29,787 nucleotides of DNA, from contig JALNYP010000047.1 in NCBI GenBank assembly GCA_023229795.1, positions 1 through 29,787 of the forward strand, written 5' to 3'. The stretch is from Syntrophobacterales bacterium. Its GTDB lineage: Bacteria > Desulfobacterota > Desulfobaccia > Desulfobaccales > 0-14-0-80-60-11. Of this stretch, positions 12,380 to 20,969 are shown piece after piece. A program made the position numbers and the translations under genes. Below the pieces are notes generated by a model that was not told the origin of the DNA, made no database searches, and saw only the letters and a list, made by a program, of their open reading frames with translations. Every line of letters starts with the position of its first letter. Position 1 is the first letter of the stretch.

Positions 12380-13408
12380 TTAGAATCGACCTTTCACACT
12401 CGCCTGAATGTAAGGACTGGGATCAAACGTAACAGTCTCGTCAAGACGCGTGTAGTTGATTTGGCGTCCCACCGAGTATCCGCCTTCCACACTGATCATG
12501 AGTCCACGGATGATTTGATAGTCAACTCCCCCGCCCAGATGAAAATCGCGATAGGTACCGAGCGCATTATTAAAGCGTGGTAACCCGATTTTATCGCCTT
12601 GGTCACTGTCTGTGCGAAAGGTAGCGCCTACGAATCTTCCGCCTGCATAGAGGCTCAGATTGGGAGTCACACGATAGCTCAATCTCGGCCCCGGGAACAT
12701 GAGATTGAGGACAAGATTCATTCGTCGGATGTTCCATATCAGCCCGGCTGCGGGCAATACCGGGTATTCGCTGTCCGGATTGAAGGCGACGCCGAACACG
12801 AGTAACAGGTCAGGATTCACGCGATAGTCGGTACGCACCATTCCCGCGAACCCAAGGTCGTTGCCCTGAATATCGCTGAGATTGTAGAATAAAGGGCTTA
12901 CCATGACGGCCACCGTCAATTTTTGGCTGAATCGATAACCAAGCCCCGCACTGAAGCGCATGGTGTTGATTTGGTCAGGAACCGGTGCGCCAACTACTGA
13001 GTTCAGAAAAAGGTTTTCTGAGCCCAGGCCCAGCTCGGCAATCCATTTGTCCTGCAGGGGAATCTGCGCGTTAAGGCCCAAGGTTAACGAGAAGGCATCG
13101 GATTTACTCCGTGTGGTGCCGCCGTAATTGACGTTACCCGAGCCGACATAAGAGGAGTCCACAAAAACGTCCAGGTTTGTCCTATTCCCTTGCCGAGACG
13201 TGTCTGAATTCATCCCCGCAGAATCTTCATGAGTATCTTGCGTCAGCGCCATCTTGCCGTCACGCGGCTGTTCAACCTGGGCAGACAGGGGATGGCTCAG
13301 AAAAATCAGGATAATAGCCACGCCACCGCGATTAATTTTCCCAATGATAGTTATGATTGACCAGCATACTTTGCCTTTAAGTTGTGTCTGACAGAATGTT
13401 TTAATCAT
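12380..13408 (-). CDS. Outer-membrane beta-barrel protein (DUF6268-like)
   Basis: About 342 aa from ATG 13408; a TTG at 13417 with GGAG 10 nt upstream is a possible alternative. The N-terminus has a signal-like hydrophobic stretch (GGVAIILIFLSHPLSA) after an unusually long leader. The mature part alternates polar and aromatic residues in short strands (LGLNAQIPLQDKWIAELGLG, LGYRFSQKLTVAVMVSPLFY, YAGGRFVGATFRTD) and ends in Phe (SVKGRF), the classic barrel C-terminal signal. The function is unknown: outer-membrane channel or structural barrel. It sits between the outer-membrane factor and the remnant of a second one, so it may belong to the exporter cluster or be an insertion. The family name is tentative. 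Confidence 0.7.
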   Translation of the reverse strand: MIKTFCQTQLKGKVCWSIITIIGKINRGGVAIILIFLSHPLSAQVEQPRDGKMALTQDTHEDSAGMNSDTSRQGNRTNLDVFVDSSYVGSGNVNYGGTTRSKSDAFSLTLGLNAQIPLQDKWIAELGLGSENLFLNSVVGAPVPDQINTMRFSAGLGYRFSQKLTVAVMVSPLFYNLSDIQGNDLGFAGMVRTDYRVNPDLLLVFGVAFNPDSEYPVLPAAGLIWNIRRMNLVLNLMFPGPRLSYRVTPNLSLYAGGRFVGATFRTDSDQGDKIGLPRFNNALGTYRDFHLGGGVDYQIIRGLMISVEGGYSVGRQINYTRLDETVTFDPSPYIQASVKGRF

Positions 13409-13505
13409 ATTGCTCAAGGCTTTAATTCTCCTGGATAACTATTGTTTTCTGTTTGGCCAAATATCCTTGCTACATACAGCTCAGGTTTTGATCCGGGAAA
13501 TTTCC

Positions 13506-14972
13506 TCAACGCTTCGTCTCCGGTGAAACCTGACTCGCCACCACCTTGACTTCGGCCGCAGCCCAACCGCCGCCCAAGGCCTTATACAGGGAGATGAGAT
13601 TGGTGAGAAGGTTGGCCTCCGATTGACTCAGGCTGGTTTGGGCGCTGTACAGGTTCTTCTCGGTGGTCAAGACATCCAGAAAGTTGGTGAGTCCTTTGCG
13701 GTAGCGTTCATGGGCCAAAGCTACGGCTTCGGCGTCGGAGCGCACCGAGTCGGCGAGGATACGGCGCTTCGTCTGCTCCGCATAGTAGGCGGCCAAGGCG
13801 TTTTCCACGTCTTCCAGGGCACTGAGGAACGAGGCGCGGTACTTGGTGAGGCTTTCATCAAAGACCGCCCTTTTATTGGTGACTGTCGCCCTCGCTTTGC
13901 CGCCATCGAAGATATTCCACGTGATCCCAGGGGCTACCGACCAGTAACGGCCGCTGGATATGTTGAACAGCTTCGACACCGTGCTGCTCTGCAAACCCAA
14001 AGCCGCGGTCAGATCGAACTTGGGATAGAGTTCGGCCGTGGCCACGCCGATATCCGCCGACGCGGCCGCCAGTTGCCGCTCTGTCTTCCGCAGGTCGGGC
14101 CGGCGGGTGAGCAGCTCCGAGGGCAGGCCCGAAGACAACCGGCCCACCGCTTTCGGGAGGGGCCGTAATGCCGCCAACTCCGCCTTGAGGGCGTTGGGCT
14201 CCTGGCCCAACAAGATGCTTAGGCGATGAATCGACTGTTTAATAGAGGCCTCAATAGTCGGGAGGTCCGATTCAGTGGTAGACTTTTGGGCCTCGGCTTG
14301 AGCCACATCAAGGTAGCTGGTCAGTCCGAGCCTGAAGCGTTCCCGGGTAACCTCGACGGTTTGCAGTTGGGCCGCCACGTTGCGTCGAATGATCTCCCGT
14401 TTGGTCTGGCTGGCCCGCAGATCCATGTAGTTTTTGGCGACATCGCCCAAGAGAGTCAGGAGGGTGGCCCGCAGGTCTTCGACGCTGGCATCGAGTTTCG
14501 CTTTGGCGGCCTCGATACTGCGCCGGGTGCCGCCGAAGACATCAATCTCCCAGGAGGCGTCGAACCCGGCCTGGAAGATGGTGCCCGCCGCGGCGGCAAT
14601 AGAAGACGGCATAGAGGAAGTGCTGGTATTGATGCCGCCCTGGCTGCGGGTTACGGAGCCGCTGGCCTCCACCGAGGGCAGGAGCGCGGCCCCTGAGGCC
14701 ATAACATTGGCCCGGGCCTGGATGATACGCGCCCTGGCCTGTTCCAGTTCGAGATTGGCTTTGGCCGCGTCTGCGATGAGGCTGTTAAGCATTGGATCGC
14801 CGAATACTTTCCACCAGGCAATCTCCTCCAGGGCGTCGGCGGCCTTCGCCTGCTCCAGGCTTTCCGCCCACTGGGCCGGTGCTTTGAGTGCCGGAGGCTG
14901 GTAGTTCGGCCCCACCGCACAGCCGCCCAAAACCAGGACCAGACAGACGATCCCTAAACCTCGCGGGCTCAT
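13506..14972 (-). CDS. Outer-membrane efflux factor (NodT/TolC family lipoprotein)
   Basis: 488 aa, normal length for the family. The lipoprotein signal is IVCLVLVLGGC (cysteine at residue 18), followed by AVGPNYQPP, the standard NodT/OprM N-terminus. Two long alpha-helical repeats (AKANLELEQARARIIQARAN and VALAHERYRKGLTNFLDVLT) give the TolC-type trimer channel across the periplasm. The C-terminus has LISLYKALGGGW. It forms the outer-membrane exit for the HlyD adaptor and the ABC pump encoded upstream. Its start overlaps the adaptor stop by 4 nt (ATGA), so it belongs to that operon. Substrate not determinable. Confidence 0.92.
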   Translation of the reverse strand: MSPRGLGIVCLVLVLGGCAVGPNYQPPALKAPAQWAESLEQAKAADALEEIAWWKVFGDPMLNSLIADAAKANLELEQARARIIQARANVMASGAALLPSVEASGSVTRSQGGINTSTSSMPSSIAAAAGTIFQAGFDASWEIDVFGGTRRSIEAAKAKLDASVEDLRATLLTLLGDVAKNYMDLRASQTKREIIRRNVAAQLQTVEVTRERFRLGLTSYLDVAQAEAQKSTTESDLPTIEASIKQSIHRLSILLGQEPNALKAELAALRPLPKAVGRLSSGLPSELLTRRPDLRKTERQLAAASADIGVATAELYPKFDLTAALGLQSSTVSKLFNISSGRYWSVAPGITWNIFDGGKARATVTNKRAVFDESLTKYRASFLSALEDVENALAAYYAEQTKRRILADSVRSDAEAVALAHERYRKGLTNFLDVLTTEKNLYSAQTSLSQSEANLLTNLISLYKALGGGWAAAEVKVVASQVSPETKR

Positions 14973-15958
14973 TGGCGGCCTCTTGCCGAAGCCACCGGGA
15001 GATCCGGGGTGAGATGCACCGGCACTTCGGGAGTTTCGATGAAGACGTCCATCTGTTGTCCAACAAAAGCGGGCAGGGCATGGGGGTCGAAGCTGTAGAT
15101 AACCTGCAGCACTCTGGTGTCGACGCGTTCCGTGCTGCTGCCTGTAAGGGAGGTTTTGGGCGTGACATAGGGCTCTACCCGCACGAAATTCAGGTCGGTC
15201 TTGAGGTTGCGGTTGCCCCGCAGGGAGCCCACGGCCCGGGTATCGGGTTTGAACCGCCAGGCATCGTTTTCGTCAATATCGACCCGGAGGTGTAGCCGGT
15301 CGAGATTCCCCAGCCGAATGAGGGGGGTTGACAAGACGCCGGTCTGGGCAAATTCACCCGGGCGGACATTCACCTGCAGGACCTCACCGTCAATGGGAGA
15401 GCACACTAATAAGCGCGCCAGCGAGGTTCGGGTGGCCTTGAGATCGGCTTCTGCGGCGACTACCGCGGCCTTGGCGCTTTTCAGTTTGGCCCTGGCCAGC
15501 AGCTCGGCATAACGGCGCTTCTGGACGTCATCCACACTGACCGCGCGCCGGTCGCTGGCGTGGCGCACCAGGGCATACTGTGCCTGATAATCCTGAAGGG
15601 ATGCCGCGGCTTCTGTCACCGCCGCCTGGGCCTTAATAAGATTGGCTTGTTTGACGAGCAGATCGGCGTGCAGTTCTCGGTCATCCAGCCGGAACAGGGG
15701 GGCGCCGGCCTTGACCTTATCCCCTACATTGACAAAAACGGTTTTGACGATGCCCGGCAGCGAAGTGCCGATGCTGATATTTTGCGTCTTAGCTTCCACG
15801 ATACCGGCGCCGCCGACATAAGACTTGAAGGGCGCCTGGGCCGGCTGGGCCACAGGCTGAGCCGAGCGGGCCTGTTGCCGGGATTGCACGGCCACCGCGA
15901 TGGCGACTACCAGGCCTAAGGCGGCAACAACTGGAAGAATCTTGTTTTTTAGAACCAT
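14969..15958 (-). CDS. HlyD/MFP-family periplasmic adaptor of an ABC exporter
   Basis: About 329 aa from ATG 15958 (GAG 7 nt upstream); a GTG at 15967 would add three residues. There is an N-terminal membrane anchor (KNKILPVVAALGLVVAIAVA), then a first half-lipoyl domain (GAGIVEAKTQNISIGTSLPG, VFVNVGDKVKAGAPLFRLDD), a long coiled-coil hairpin (about 90-180, Ala/Lys-rich), the second half-lipoyl domain (CSPIDGEVLQVNVRPGEFAQ) and a beta-barrel. This bridges the inner-membrane pump to the outer-membrane factor. The gene lies 18 bp after the ATPase and overlaps the factor gene. The architecture matches DevB/MacA-type adaptors. Confidence 0.88.
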   Translation of the reverse strand: MVLKNKILPVVAALGLVVAIAVAVQSRQQARSAQPVAQPAQAPFKSYVGGAGIVEAKTQNISIGTSLPGIVKTVFVNVGDKVKAGAPLFRLDDRELHADLLVKQANLIKAQAAVTEAAASLQDYQAQYALVRHASDRRAVSVDDVQKRRYAELLARAKLKSAKAAVVAAEADLKATRTSLARLLVCSPIDGEVLQVNVRPGEFAQTGVLSTPLIRLGNLDRLHLRVDIDENDAWRFKPDTRAVGSLRGNRNLKTDLNFVRVEPYVTPKTSLTGSSTERVDTRVLQVIYSFDPHALPAFVGQQMDVFIETPEVPVHLTPDLPVASARGRQ

Positions 15959-15976
15959 TCGTTTCACTCGCAGATT

Positions 15977-16678
15977 TCAGTTTTGGCCGTCGATTTTTTC
16001 AATGCGGCCGTCATCCATGTGTGCGATGCGGTCGGCGAATTCGAAGATGCGCGCATCGTGGGTTACGATCACCAGGGCGCGGTCACGGCTCACCGCCAGG
16101 CTTTTGAGCGCGGCCATCACGCGTCGGCCGGTCTGGTGGTCCAGGGCGCTGGTGGGCTCGTCGCACACCACCAGCCGGGGGTTGTGCACCAGCGCCCGGG
16201 CAATCGCCACCCGCTGTTGCTGGCCGCCGGAAAGTTGTGACGGCAGAGCCTGCTCCCGTCCGGCCAATCCCACCTCATCGAGGCCGGCATGAGCCCGAAC
16301 CAGGGCCTCAGGCCTGGGTATGCCGTTGATCAACAGGGGAACCGCAACGTTTTCCGTGGCGGTGAGAGTGGGAATCAAATTAAAGGCCTGAAATACAAAA
16401 CCGACATTCTTGCCCCGAAAGACTACCCGCCGGGTTTTGGTGAGTTGCTTAAGGTTCTGGCCGAAGAGAACGCAGTTGCCCTCATCCTGGTCGAGAATGC
16501 AGGCGATAACGGAAATGAGGGTGGTCTTCCCGCAGCCCGAAGGGCCCACCAGCATGAGCAGCTCCCCGGGATGCACCGTGATGTCGATCCCCCTCAGGGC
16601 TTGGACCTGCATTTCGCCGGCGCCGAAGGTCTTGGTGATGGCGCGGCAATACACCGCCGGTGTTTCCGGGTTAGGCAT
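15977..16678 (-). CDS. ABC transporter ATP-binding protein (MacB/LolD/DevA type)
   Basis: 233 aa. Walker A GPSGCGKT at 45-52, Q-loop FQ near 97, signature LSGGQQQR at 149-156, Walker B LVVCDE at 169-174 with DEPTSALD, and H-loop THD near 207 are all intact. The size is that of LolD-class ATPases, which drive mechanotransmission exporters. It starts 2 nt after the permease stop and is followed by the HlyD adaptor. It energises the FtsX-like permease; the substrate is unknown. Confidence 0.95.
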   Translation of the reverse strand: MPNPETPAVYCRAITKTFGAGEMQVQALRGIDITVHPGELLMLVGPSGCGKTTLISVIACILDQDEGNCVLFGQNLKQLTKTRRVVFRGKNVGFVFQAFNLIPTLTATENVAVPLLINGIPRPEALVRAHAGLDEVGLAGREQALPSQLSGGQQQRVAIARALVHNPRLVVCDEPTSALDHQTGRRVMAALKSLAVSRDRALVIVTHDARIFEFADRIAHMDDGRIEKIDGQN

Positions 16679-16680
16679 GA

Positions 16681-17838
16681 CTATCCCTTAAAAACCTCGG
16701 CGGCTTCCAGCTTCAACACCTTGCGCACACTGATCAGGCCGGCGAACATGACAATGAGAAACACGGCCGTGCCGCTGCCCGCCAGCAACTGCCAGTTGAG
16801 CTGTAGGGTAAGGTCAGTGCTATGGCGGGTTACCGCCGCGAAGACGCCACAAATGCCGGCGCCGATGCCGAAACCGATAAAACCCACCAGCAGCGCCTGG
16901 AGCATGATCATCTGCAAGAGCATCCGATCGGTGGCTCCCATGGCCTTAAAGACCCCGAAGTGGCGCAAGTTATCCAGGGTGAAGTTGTAGAAAATCTGGC
17001 CGGTGACCGCGGCGCCGACGACAAACCCGACCACGACCACAAAACCGAAGTTAATGAGAATAGAGGTGTTGTTCAGGAAATAATCCAGGGACATACGCTT
17101 GAACTCCTCGGCCGTAAACGCGGCCAGGCCGGTCTCCCGGGTGATGCGCCGGGCCACGGCCTGGGCCGATTCGCCGGTCTTCGCTTTGACCAGGACATAA
17201 GAGAGCAGCTTGCGTTCGCTCAGGGAGTAGTTTTCGGCCCGGGTATAGGTGGTGTACAGAATGGGTTGGGACTGAAAGGTCGGGGTCCCCCGGGCGATGC
17301 CGACAACCATGGCGCGCTTGTCGTTGATTTCCACCACGTCCCCAATCCGCAAAGGAATGCGCTTGCCATCCGGCGTGGTGCTGGCGAGCCGGCCTTTAGC
17401 GCCGGCTTCATCGACGATGACGGCATCCGGGAGGTGCAAATCGGCCAGCTTGCCTTCCAGCATGGTCGTGGGGCCGCCGATAAGCGTGGCGTCATCAAAG
17501 CCGAGCATATTGGAACCTACGAGTTCGCCGTCGGCCAGACGAACCCGCTGGCTGCCCTTGTACAGGGGGACCGCCCACTCCACCCCCTGCACCCCGCGCA
17601 CCCGGTAGAGCTGGGTGTCCAGCATGGGCCGGGAGTCGTCGATGAACTTAACCTTGGGGTCCATCACCCAGATATCCGGGAGGCTGATGTCGGAAATGAA
17701 GCTGTAGGTGTGGCTTAATATGGAAACCAGAATCCCCGGCTGCTGGATCATGATGAGTGATGCCAGGGCAATACCGGTGATAATACCGAGGTATTTTCCC
17801 CGATCGCCAAAGAGTATTTTGAGGGCTAGGCTGTACAT
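16681..17838 (-). CDS. FtsX/DevC-type ABC transporter permease
   Basis: 385 aa. One transmembrane helix near the N-terminus (LGIITGIALASLIMI), a large periplasmic domain (about 45-265) and three C-terminal helices (ILINFGFVVVVGFVVGAAVT, ALLVGFIGFGIGAGICGVFA, GTAVFLIVMFAGLISV) form the MacB/FtsX layout. The motif LRHFGVFKAMGATDRML is the conserved cytoplasmic coupling region. First gene of the exporter operon. ATG at 17838 has only a weak GAGAT upstream. DevBCA-like systems export glycolipids or other envelope molecules, often under stress; nothing specifies the substrate here. Confidence 0.9.
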   Translation of the reverse strand: MYSLALKILFGDRGKYLGIITGIALASLIMIQQPGILVSILSHTYSFISDISLPDIWVMDPKVKFIDDSRPMLDTQLYRVRGVQGVEWAVPLYKGSQRVRLADGELVGSNMLGFDDATLIGGPTTMLEGKLADLHLPDAVIVDEAGAKGRLASTTPDGKRIPLRIGDVVEINDKRAMVVGIARGTPTFQSQPILYTTYTRAENYSLSERKLLSYVLVKAKTGESAQAVARRITRETGLAAFTAEEFKRMSLDYFLNNTSILINFGFVVVVGFVVGAAVTGQIFYNFTLDNLRHFGVFKAMGATDRMLLQMIMLQALLVGFIGFGIGAGICGVFAAVTRHSTDLTLQLNWQLLAGSGTAVFLIVMFAGLISVRKVLKLEAAEVFKG

Positions 17839-17865
17839 TTCTTATCTCGTTTGGAAAAGGCGCAC

Positions 17866-18085
17866 TCAAATTCTGTTATTCATTTCAGACAGCGTATGGC
17901 CTCGGGCCAGCGCTTCCGGGCACTCCGGGAGAGCGAGCGCGATAGCTAAGGAAATAATGGAATCAGCAGGCATTTACCCGTTTTACTGTCAAGGGATAAA
18001 CCCCCGGCTCCAGACAGGCAAGGCTCAGGCACATCACCAAGAACCATAATTCCATCAGACCGTTGAGCTTCCAGCCCATGCCTAG
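17866..18085 (-). pseudogene. Degenerate copy of the small ORF at 18199-18471
   Basis: The minus frame starting at 17973 reads MPADSIISLAIALALPECPE, then ALARGHTLSEMNNRI. The downstream paralogue contains MPVDSIAAFAITLAIREHPE. Further upstream on the same strand, WKLNGL corresponds to CKPNGL, and at nucleotide level TTTATCC and TGATTCCATT are shared. Here the upstream half is in a different frame (MNLGMGWKLNGLMELWFLVM...), so the copy has frameshifts. It lies between the exporter operon start (17838) and the intact copy. Confidence 0.5.
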
Positions 18086-18198
18086 GTTCATCATCTGCCC
18101 CCCACAATTTGTCTCAGATCAATCCCAACTCTCCGGTCGTGAGCGAACAGCCTGCGCCGTGACCGCGGGATCAGTTCGATATCAGCTTTGGTCACGGT

Positions 18199-18471
18199 TT
18201 ATCTCGGCCACCAGCAACAGAGCAACCGGCGCCGCAGTTCCTGGTTTTCCTCCTCCAGTGCGGCTTGCCGACGCATGAGGTTCAGCATGTCTGCCAGCAC
18301 CGCTTCCGGGTGTTCCCGGATAGCCAGGGTGATGGCGAAGGCGGCAATGGAATCAACCGGCATCTGCTTTTCGCCCTGACTGTCTGCACCGGATAAATCC
18401 CAGGCCTCCTCCAAACCAAGCTCGGCCCAATCCAGGCCGTTCGGCTTGCAGCCATTCCTTTGGCCACCCAT
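18199..18471 (-). CDS. Small protein of unknown family, coiled-coil C-terminus
   Basis: 90 aa. Visible features are GLDWAELGLEEAWDLSGADS, MPVDSIAAFAITLAIREHPE, and a heptad-like C-terminus MRRQAALEEENQELRRRLL. GAGGTG lies about 7 nt before ATG 18471. An overlapping frame from GTG 18479 begins MTGWVAKGM, and a frameshift near the 5' end is possible. A second degraded copy lies just downstream. No family recognised. The repeated presence argues for a real gene or a mobile cassette, not noise. Confidence 0.45.
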   Translation of the reverse strand: MGGQRNGCKPNGLDWAELGLEEAWDLSGADSQGEKQMPVDSIAAFAITLAIREHPEAVLADMLNLMRRQAALEEENQELRRRLLCCWWPR

Positions 18472-18511
18472 CCGGTCACCTCGACGATTACTCCCTGTGC
18501 CGAGAGCGCGT

Positions 18512-18539
18512 GGCGGGCGGAGGACCGCCTCTGCCCGCC
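18512..18539 (-). terminator. Hairpin downstream of the 18554-19015 gene
   Basis: GGCGGGC at 18512-18518 pairs with GCCCGCC at 18533-18539; after one mismatch, GAGG pairs with CCTC, leaving a 4-nt loop. It follows the stop at 18554 by 14 nt on the minus strand. No T run follows, so it is a possible terminator or an mRNA 3' stabiliser. Confidence 0.4.
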
Positions 18540-18553
18540 GAGAGAATTAAGGG

Positions 18554-19015
18554 TTAATGACCGGCCTTGGGAAATTCCGGTTTAGGAAGTTCCACCTTGG
18601 TCTTGAGCGTCAGGTCGGGAGTGCTGAATTGGTAGATCATCGGTCCGGCCAGGACGTAGAGAGCGCCATCGCCGGCCCAAAGGCCGTGGGGTCCGGGCAG
18701 GTGAGGCGGCGGCGGTGGCGGGAATTTGCCAGCCTCCTCTTTCCCTGTGGATTTGTCCGCTGGCGGGACCGGCTTAGGCAGGTCCACGGCCTTGAGAAGT
18801 TTTAAGTCGGCCAGGCTGTACTGCATGATCTTGCCGCCTGCCAGGACGTAAAGGTGCTGCTGAGTCCCGGTGAGGCCTGATAACCCCATCGTATGAAACA
18901 TGCCATGATGAGGCGGCATCCCTTGATGCGGGTCGGCGAAAGCCGACGTGCCGGTCAAAATCAGAGCCACGGCCACAGCCAGGCTTATCAGTGTCTTCCT
19001 GAGGTTCATATCCAT
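18554..19015 (-). CDS. Small His/Pro-rich exported protein with duplicated strand motif
   Basis: 153 aa from ATG 19015, chosen because GAGGAG sits 4 nt upstream; the longer frame from 19111 lacks such a site, and ATG 19009 is also possible. A signal peptide (TLISLAVAVALILTGTSAFA) is followed by DPHQGMPPHHGMFHTMGL, a His/Met-rich stretch that could bind metal. Two copies of a strand module follow: HLYVLAGGKIMQYSLADL and ALYVLAGPMIYQFSTPDL, each ending in V-[DE]-L-P-K-P and separated by a poly-Pro stretch (PPPPPP). This resembles two beta-propeller blades. It is divergent from baeS, and is a plausible target of the two-component system. Confidence 0.65.
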   Translation of the reverse strand: MDMNLRKTLISLAVAVALILTGTSAFADPHQGMPPHHGMFHTMGLSGLTGTQQHLYVLAGGKIMQYSLADLKLLKAVDLPKPVPPADKSTGKEEAGKFPPPPPPHLPGPHGLWAGDGALYVLAGPMIYQFSTPDLTLKTKVELPKPEFPKAGH

Positions 19016-19406
19016 GTGCTCCTCATAGATCCTTGATTGGTGATGCTGTCTGAAACTCCGCCCTTTGACCAAAAACCATGTCCCCTTGCGAAAGTCGCGA
19101 AAACCGTTCACTCACCTCCTTATTTTTTGCCTTGCGACGCTGAGGGGGAGATACCCGCCAATCAGACCGGAGGGGGTGCTGTCGGTGGGAGGCCCCCTCA
19201 TCGGCGCAAGTTAGGCGGAGTGTAACAGGTGATTTTGGATAAATTGTGGAGACGGAATGGAATGAATGTGGAGATAGGCCCCTTGATGGCTGGGAGAGGT
19301 TGACCCGGCTAGCGGAATATGCGACTTAATTGAACAAGCTTTCAGGTCAAACGGCGGCGCGCCTGTCAACCCGGCGGGCTATTTGGCGGCGAACCCGGAC
19401 GGTATC
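19016..19406. other. Divergent intergenic region between the exported gene and baeS
   Basis: About 390 bp with no gene I can support. It must hold the promoters for both directions. An inverted repeat GAGGGGG (19170-19176) and CCCCCTC (19193-19199) with a 16-nt loop is visible, and a weak TTGAAC that could act as a -35 element lies near 19331. No clear operator was identified. Confidence 0.4.
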
Positions 19407-20969
19407 ATGCAGCTCAAGTTCAGACATAAAGTATTTCTGACTCTCTTGCTGAACAGCCTGGTGATCGTGGTTTGCATGTTGCTAATCTCAGGATACTTTG
19501 CGTCTCGCAACTTCGAAAACTATATCAACAAAGTGAAAACCGCGAGGCTCAACGCCTTGGTGCAGGCGTTGAGCCAGGAATATCAAAAGAGCCATAGCTG
19601 GGCCCCGGTTCTGGATGATCTGAGCCATTGGCTCAAATTGATGGGGTCGGGGCCGGGACATCCTCCAGGAGCGGGAGTTGACGGCGGGCCTCCCTTTCCG
19701 CCTCCCCCACTCCCGCCTTTTCCCCATGTGGAGAAGAATCTGGGGCCCGGGCCCCCCCCGCGGTTTGGCGGGCCGCATTCCCCCCCACATGGGCCTCCGC
19801 CTAGAGGGCTGTTTGGACCACCGCCAGGCCCACCTCCTGGGGCTCATGCCCTGGAACCGGGCATCTTGCTCTTTGATGCCGAAAAAAAATCTTTGACCGG
19901 AACTGCGCTGCCCTCGCTGGGCCATTATCAACTAAACCCCATCCAGGTGGAAGGCCAGGTGGTGGGCTGGCTGGGAATCCGCAAGCATGAGCGCCTGAAC
20001 AATCCCTTGGAGATGGAATTCCTCAGAGTCCAGTCCCAGACGTTTTATGCCATCGGCGGAGTTGCACTGCTGCTGGCGGTTTTCGTTACCATCGTCTTAT
20101 CCCGGCATCTCTTAACACCGGTAAAAGCCTTGGCGGAGGCCACCCGAGCGGTGACCTCCCGCCGATTCGACACGCGGATTGAAGTTCGGACTCATGACGA
20201 GTTCGGGCAGCTCGCCACGGATTTCAATGATATGGCCCAGGCCTTGGAAAGATATGAACAGATGCGCCAACAATGGATGGCCGATATCTCCCATGAGCTG
20301 AGGACGCCTCTGGCGATTTTGCGCGGGGAGATTGAGGCGATGCAGGACGGTGTCAGGGAGATCAACCCGGAGGCGCTGGAATCGCTACACTTCGAGGTGT
20401 TGCATGTCAGCCGCATCGTGCATGACCTTCACGACCTGGCGCGGATTGAGTCGCAGGCCTTTAGGCCGGAATTGGCGGCGGTCAATCCCCTGGAAGTCTT
20501 GGATGAGACTCTGAGGTCTTTTGCCCCCCGGTTCGAACCGCGGGGTATACGGGTTACGGTCAATGGCCGCGACCTTAAGCAGGTAACGATCATGGCCGAT
20601 GCCGACCGGCTGAAGCAGCTCTTCTCCAACTTGCTGGAGAACGCCTTGCGTTATGTCTCTACACCGGGGGTGCTGAAAATATTCTCCGAACTCAAAGCCG
20701 GCCGCCTGGTTCTGTCTTTCGAGGATTCCGGCCCCGGAGTTCCGGATGAGGCCCTCAAGCGCTTATTCGACCGGCTCTATCGGGTTGATACGGCGAGAAG
20801 CCGGGCTCAGGGAGGCAGCGGCCTCGGTCTGGCAATTTGTAAAAGTATCGTGGAGGGTTTTGGCGGGGAGATTGCAGCCTCCCAGGCGCCCGGCGGGGGC
20901 TTAAGGATTACCGTCGCCTTTCCTGTCCGGCCTATAAACGTAGCTTCAGGGACTGGAGAATGGACATGA
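19407..20969 (+). CDS. baeS: BaeS-like sensor histidine kinase with Pro/Gly-rich periplasmic insert
   Basis: 520 aa from ATG 19407 (MQLKFRHKVFLTLLL); a TTG at 19383 would add eight residues. First transmembrane helix about 8-30; a periplasmic domain with a very Pro/Gly/His-rich segment (about 80-147, for example GPPPRFGGPHSPPHGPPP); second helix about 213-232; then HAMP, HisKA with MADISHELRTPLAILRGE (phosphoacceptor His near 296) and HATPase_c with N (LLENALRYV), G1 (DSGPGVP) and G2 (GGSGLGLAI) boxes. The MRQQWMADISHELRTPLA region strongly resembles E. coli BaeS, which senses envelope stress. The periplasmic insert is unlike BaeS and could bind metal or be a flexible linker. It overlaps baeR. 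Confidence 0.9.
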   Translation: MQLKFRHKVFLTLLLNSLVIVVCMLLISGYFASRNFENYINKVKTARLNALVQALSQEYQKSHSWAPVLDDLSHWLKLMGSGPGHPPGAGVDGGPPFPPPPLPPFPHVEKNLGPGPPPRFGGPHSPPHGPPPRGLFGPPPGPPPGAHALEPGILLFDAEKKSLTGTALPSLGHYQLNPIQVEGQVVGWLGIRKHERLNNPLEMEFLRVQSQTFYAIGGVALLLAVFVTIVLSRHLLTPVKALAEATRAVTSRRFDTRIEVRTHDEFGQLATDFNDMAQALERYEQMRQQWMADISHELRTPLAILRGEIEAMQDGVREINPEALESLHFEVLHVSRIVHDLHDLARIESQAFRPELAAVNPLEVLDETLRSFAPRFEPRGIRVTVNGRDLKQVTIMADADRLKQLFSNLLENALRYVSTPGVLKIFSELKAGRLVLSFEDSGPGVPDEALKRLFDRLYRVDTARSRAQGGSGLGLAICKSIVEGFGGEIAASQAPGGGLRITVAFPVRPINVASGTGEWT

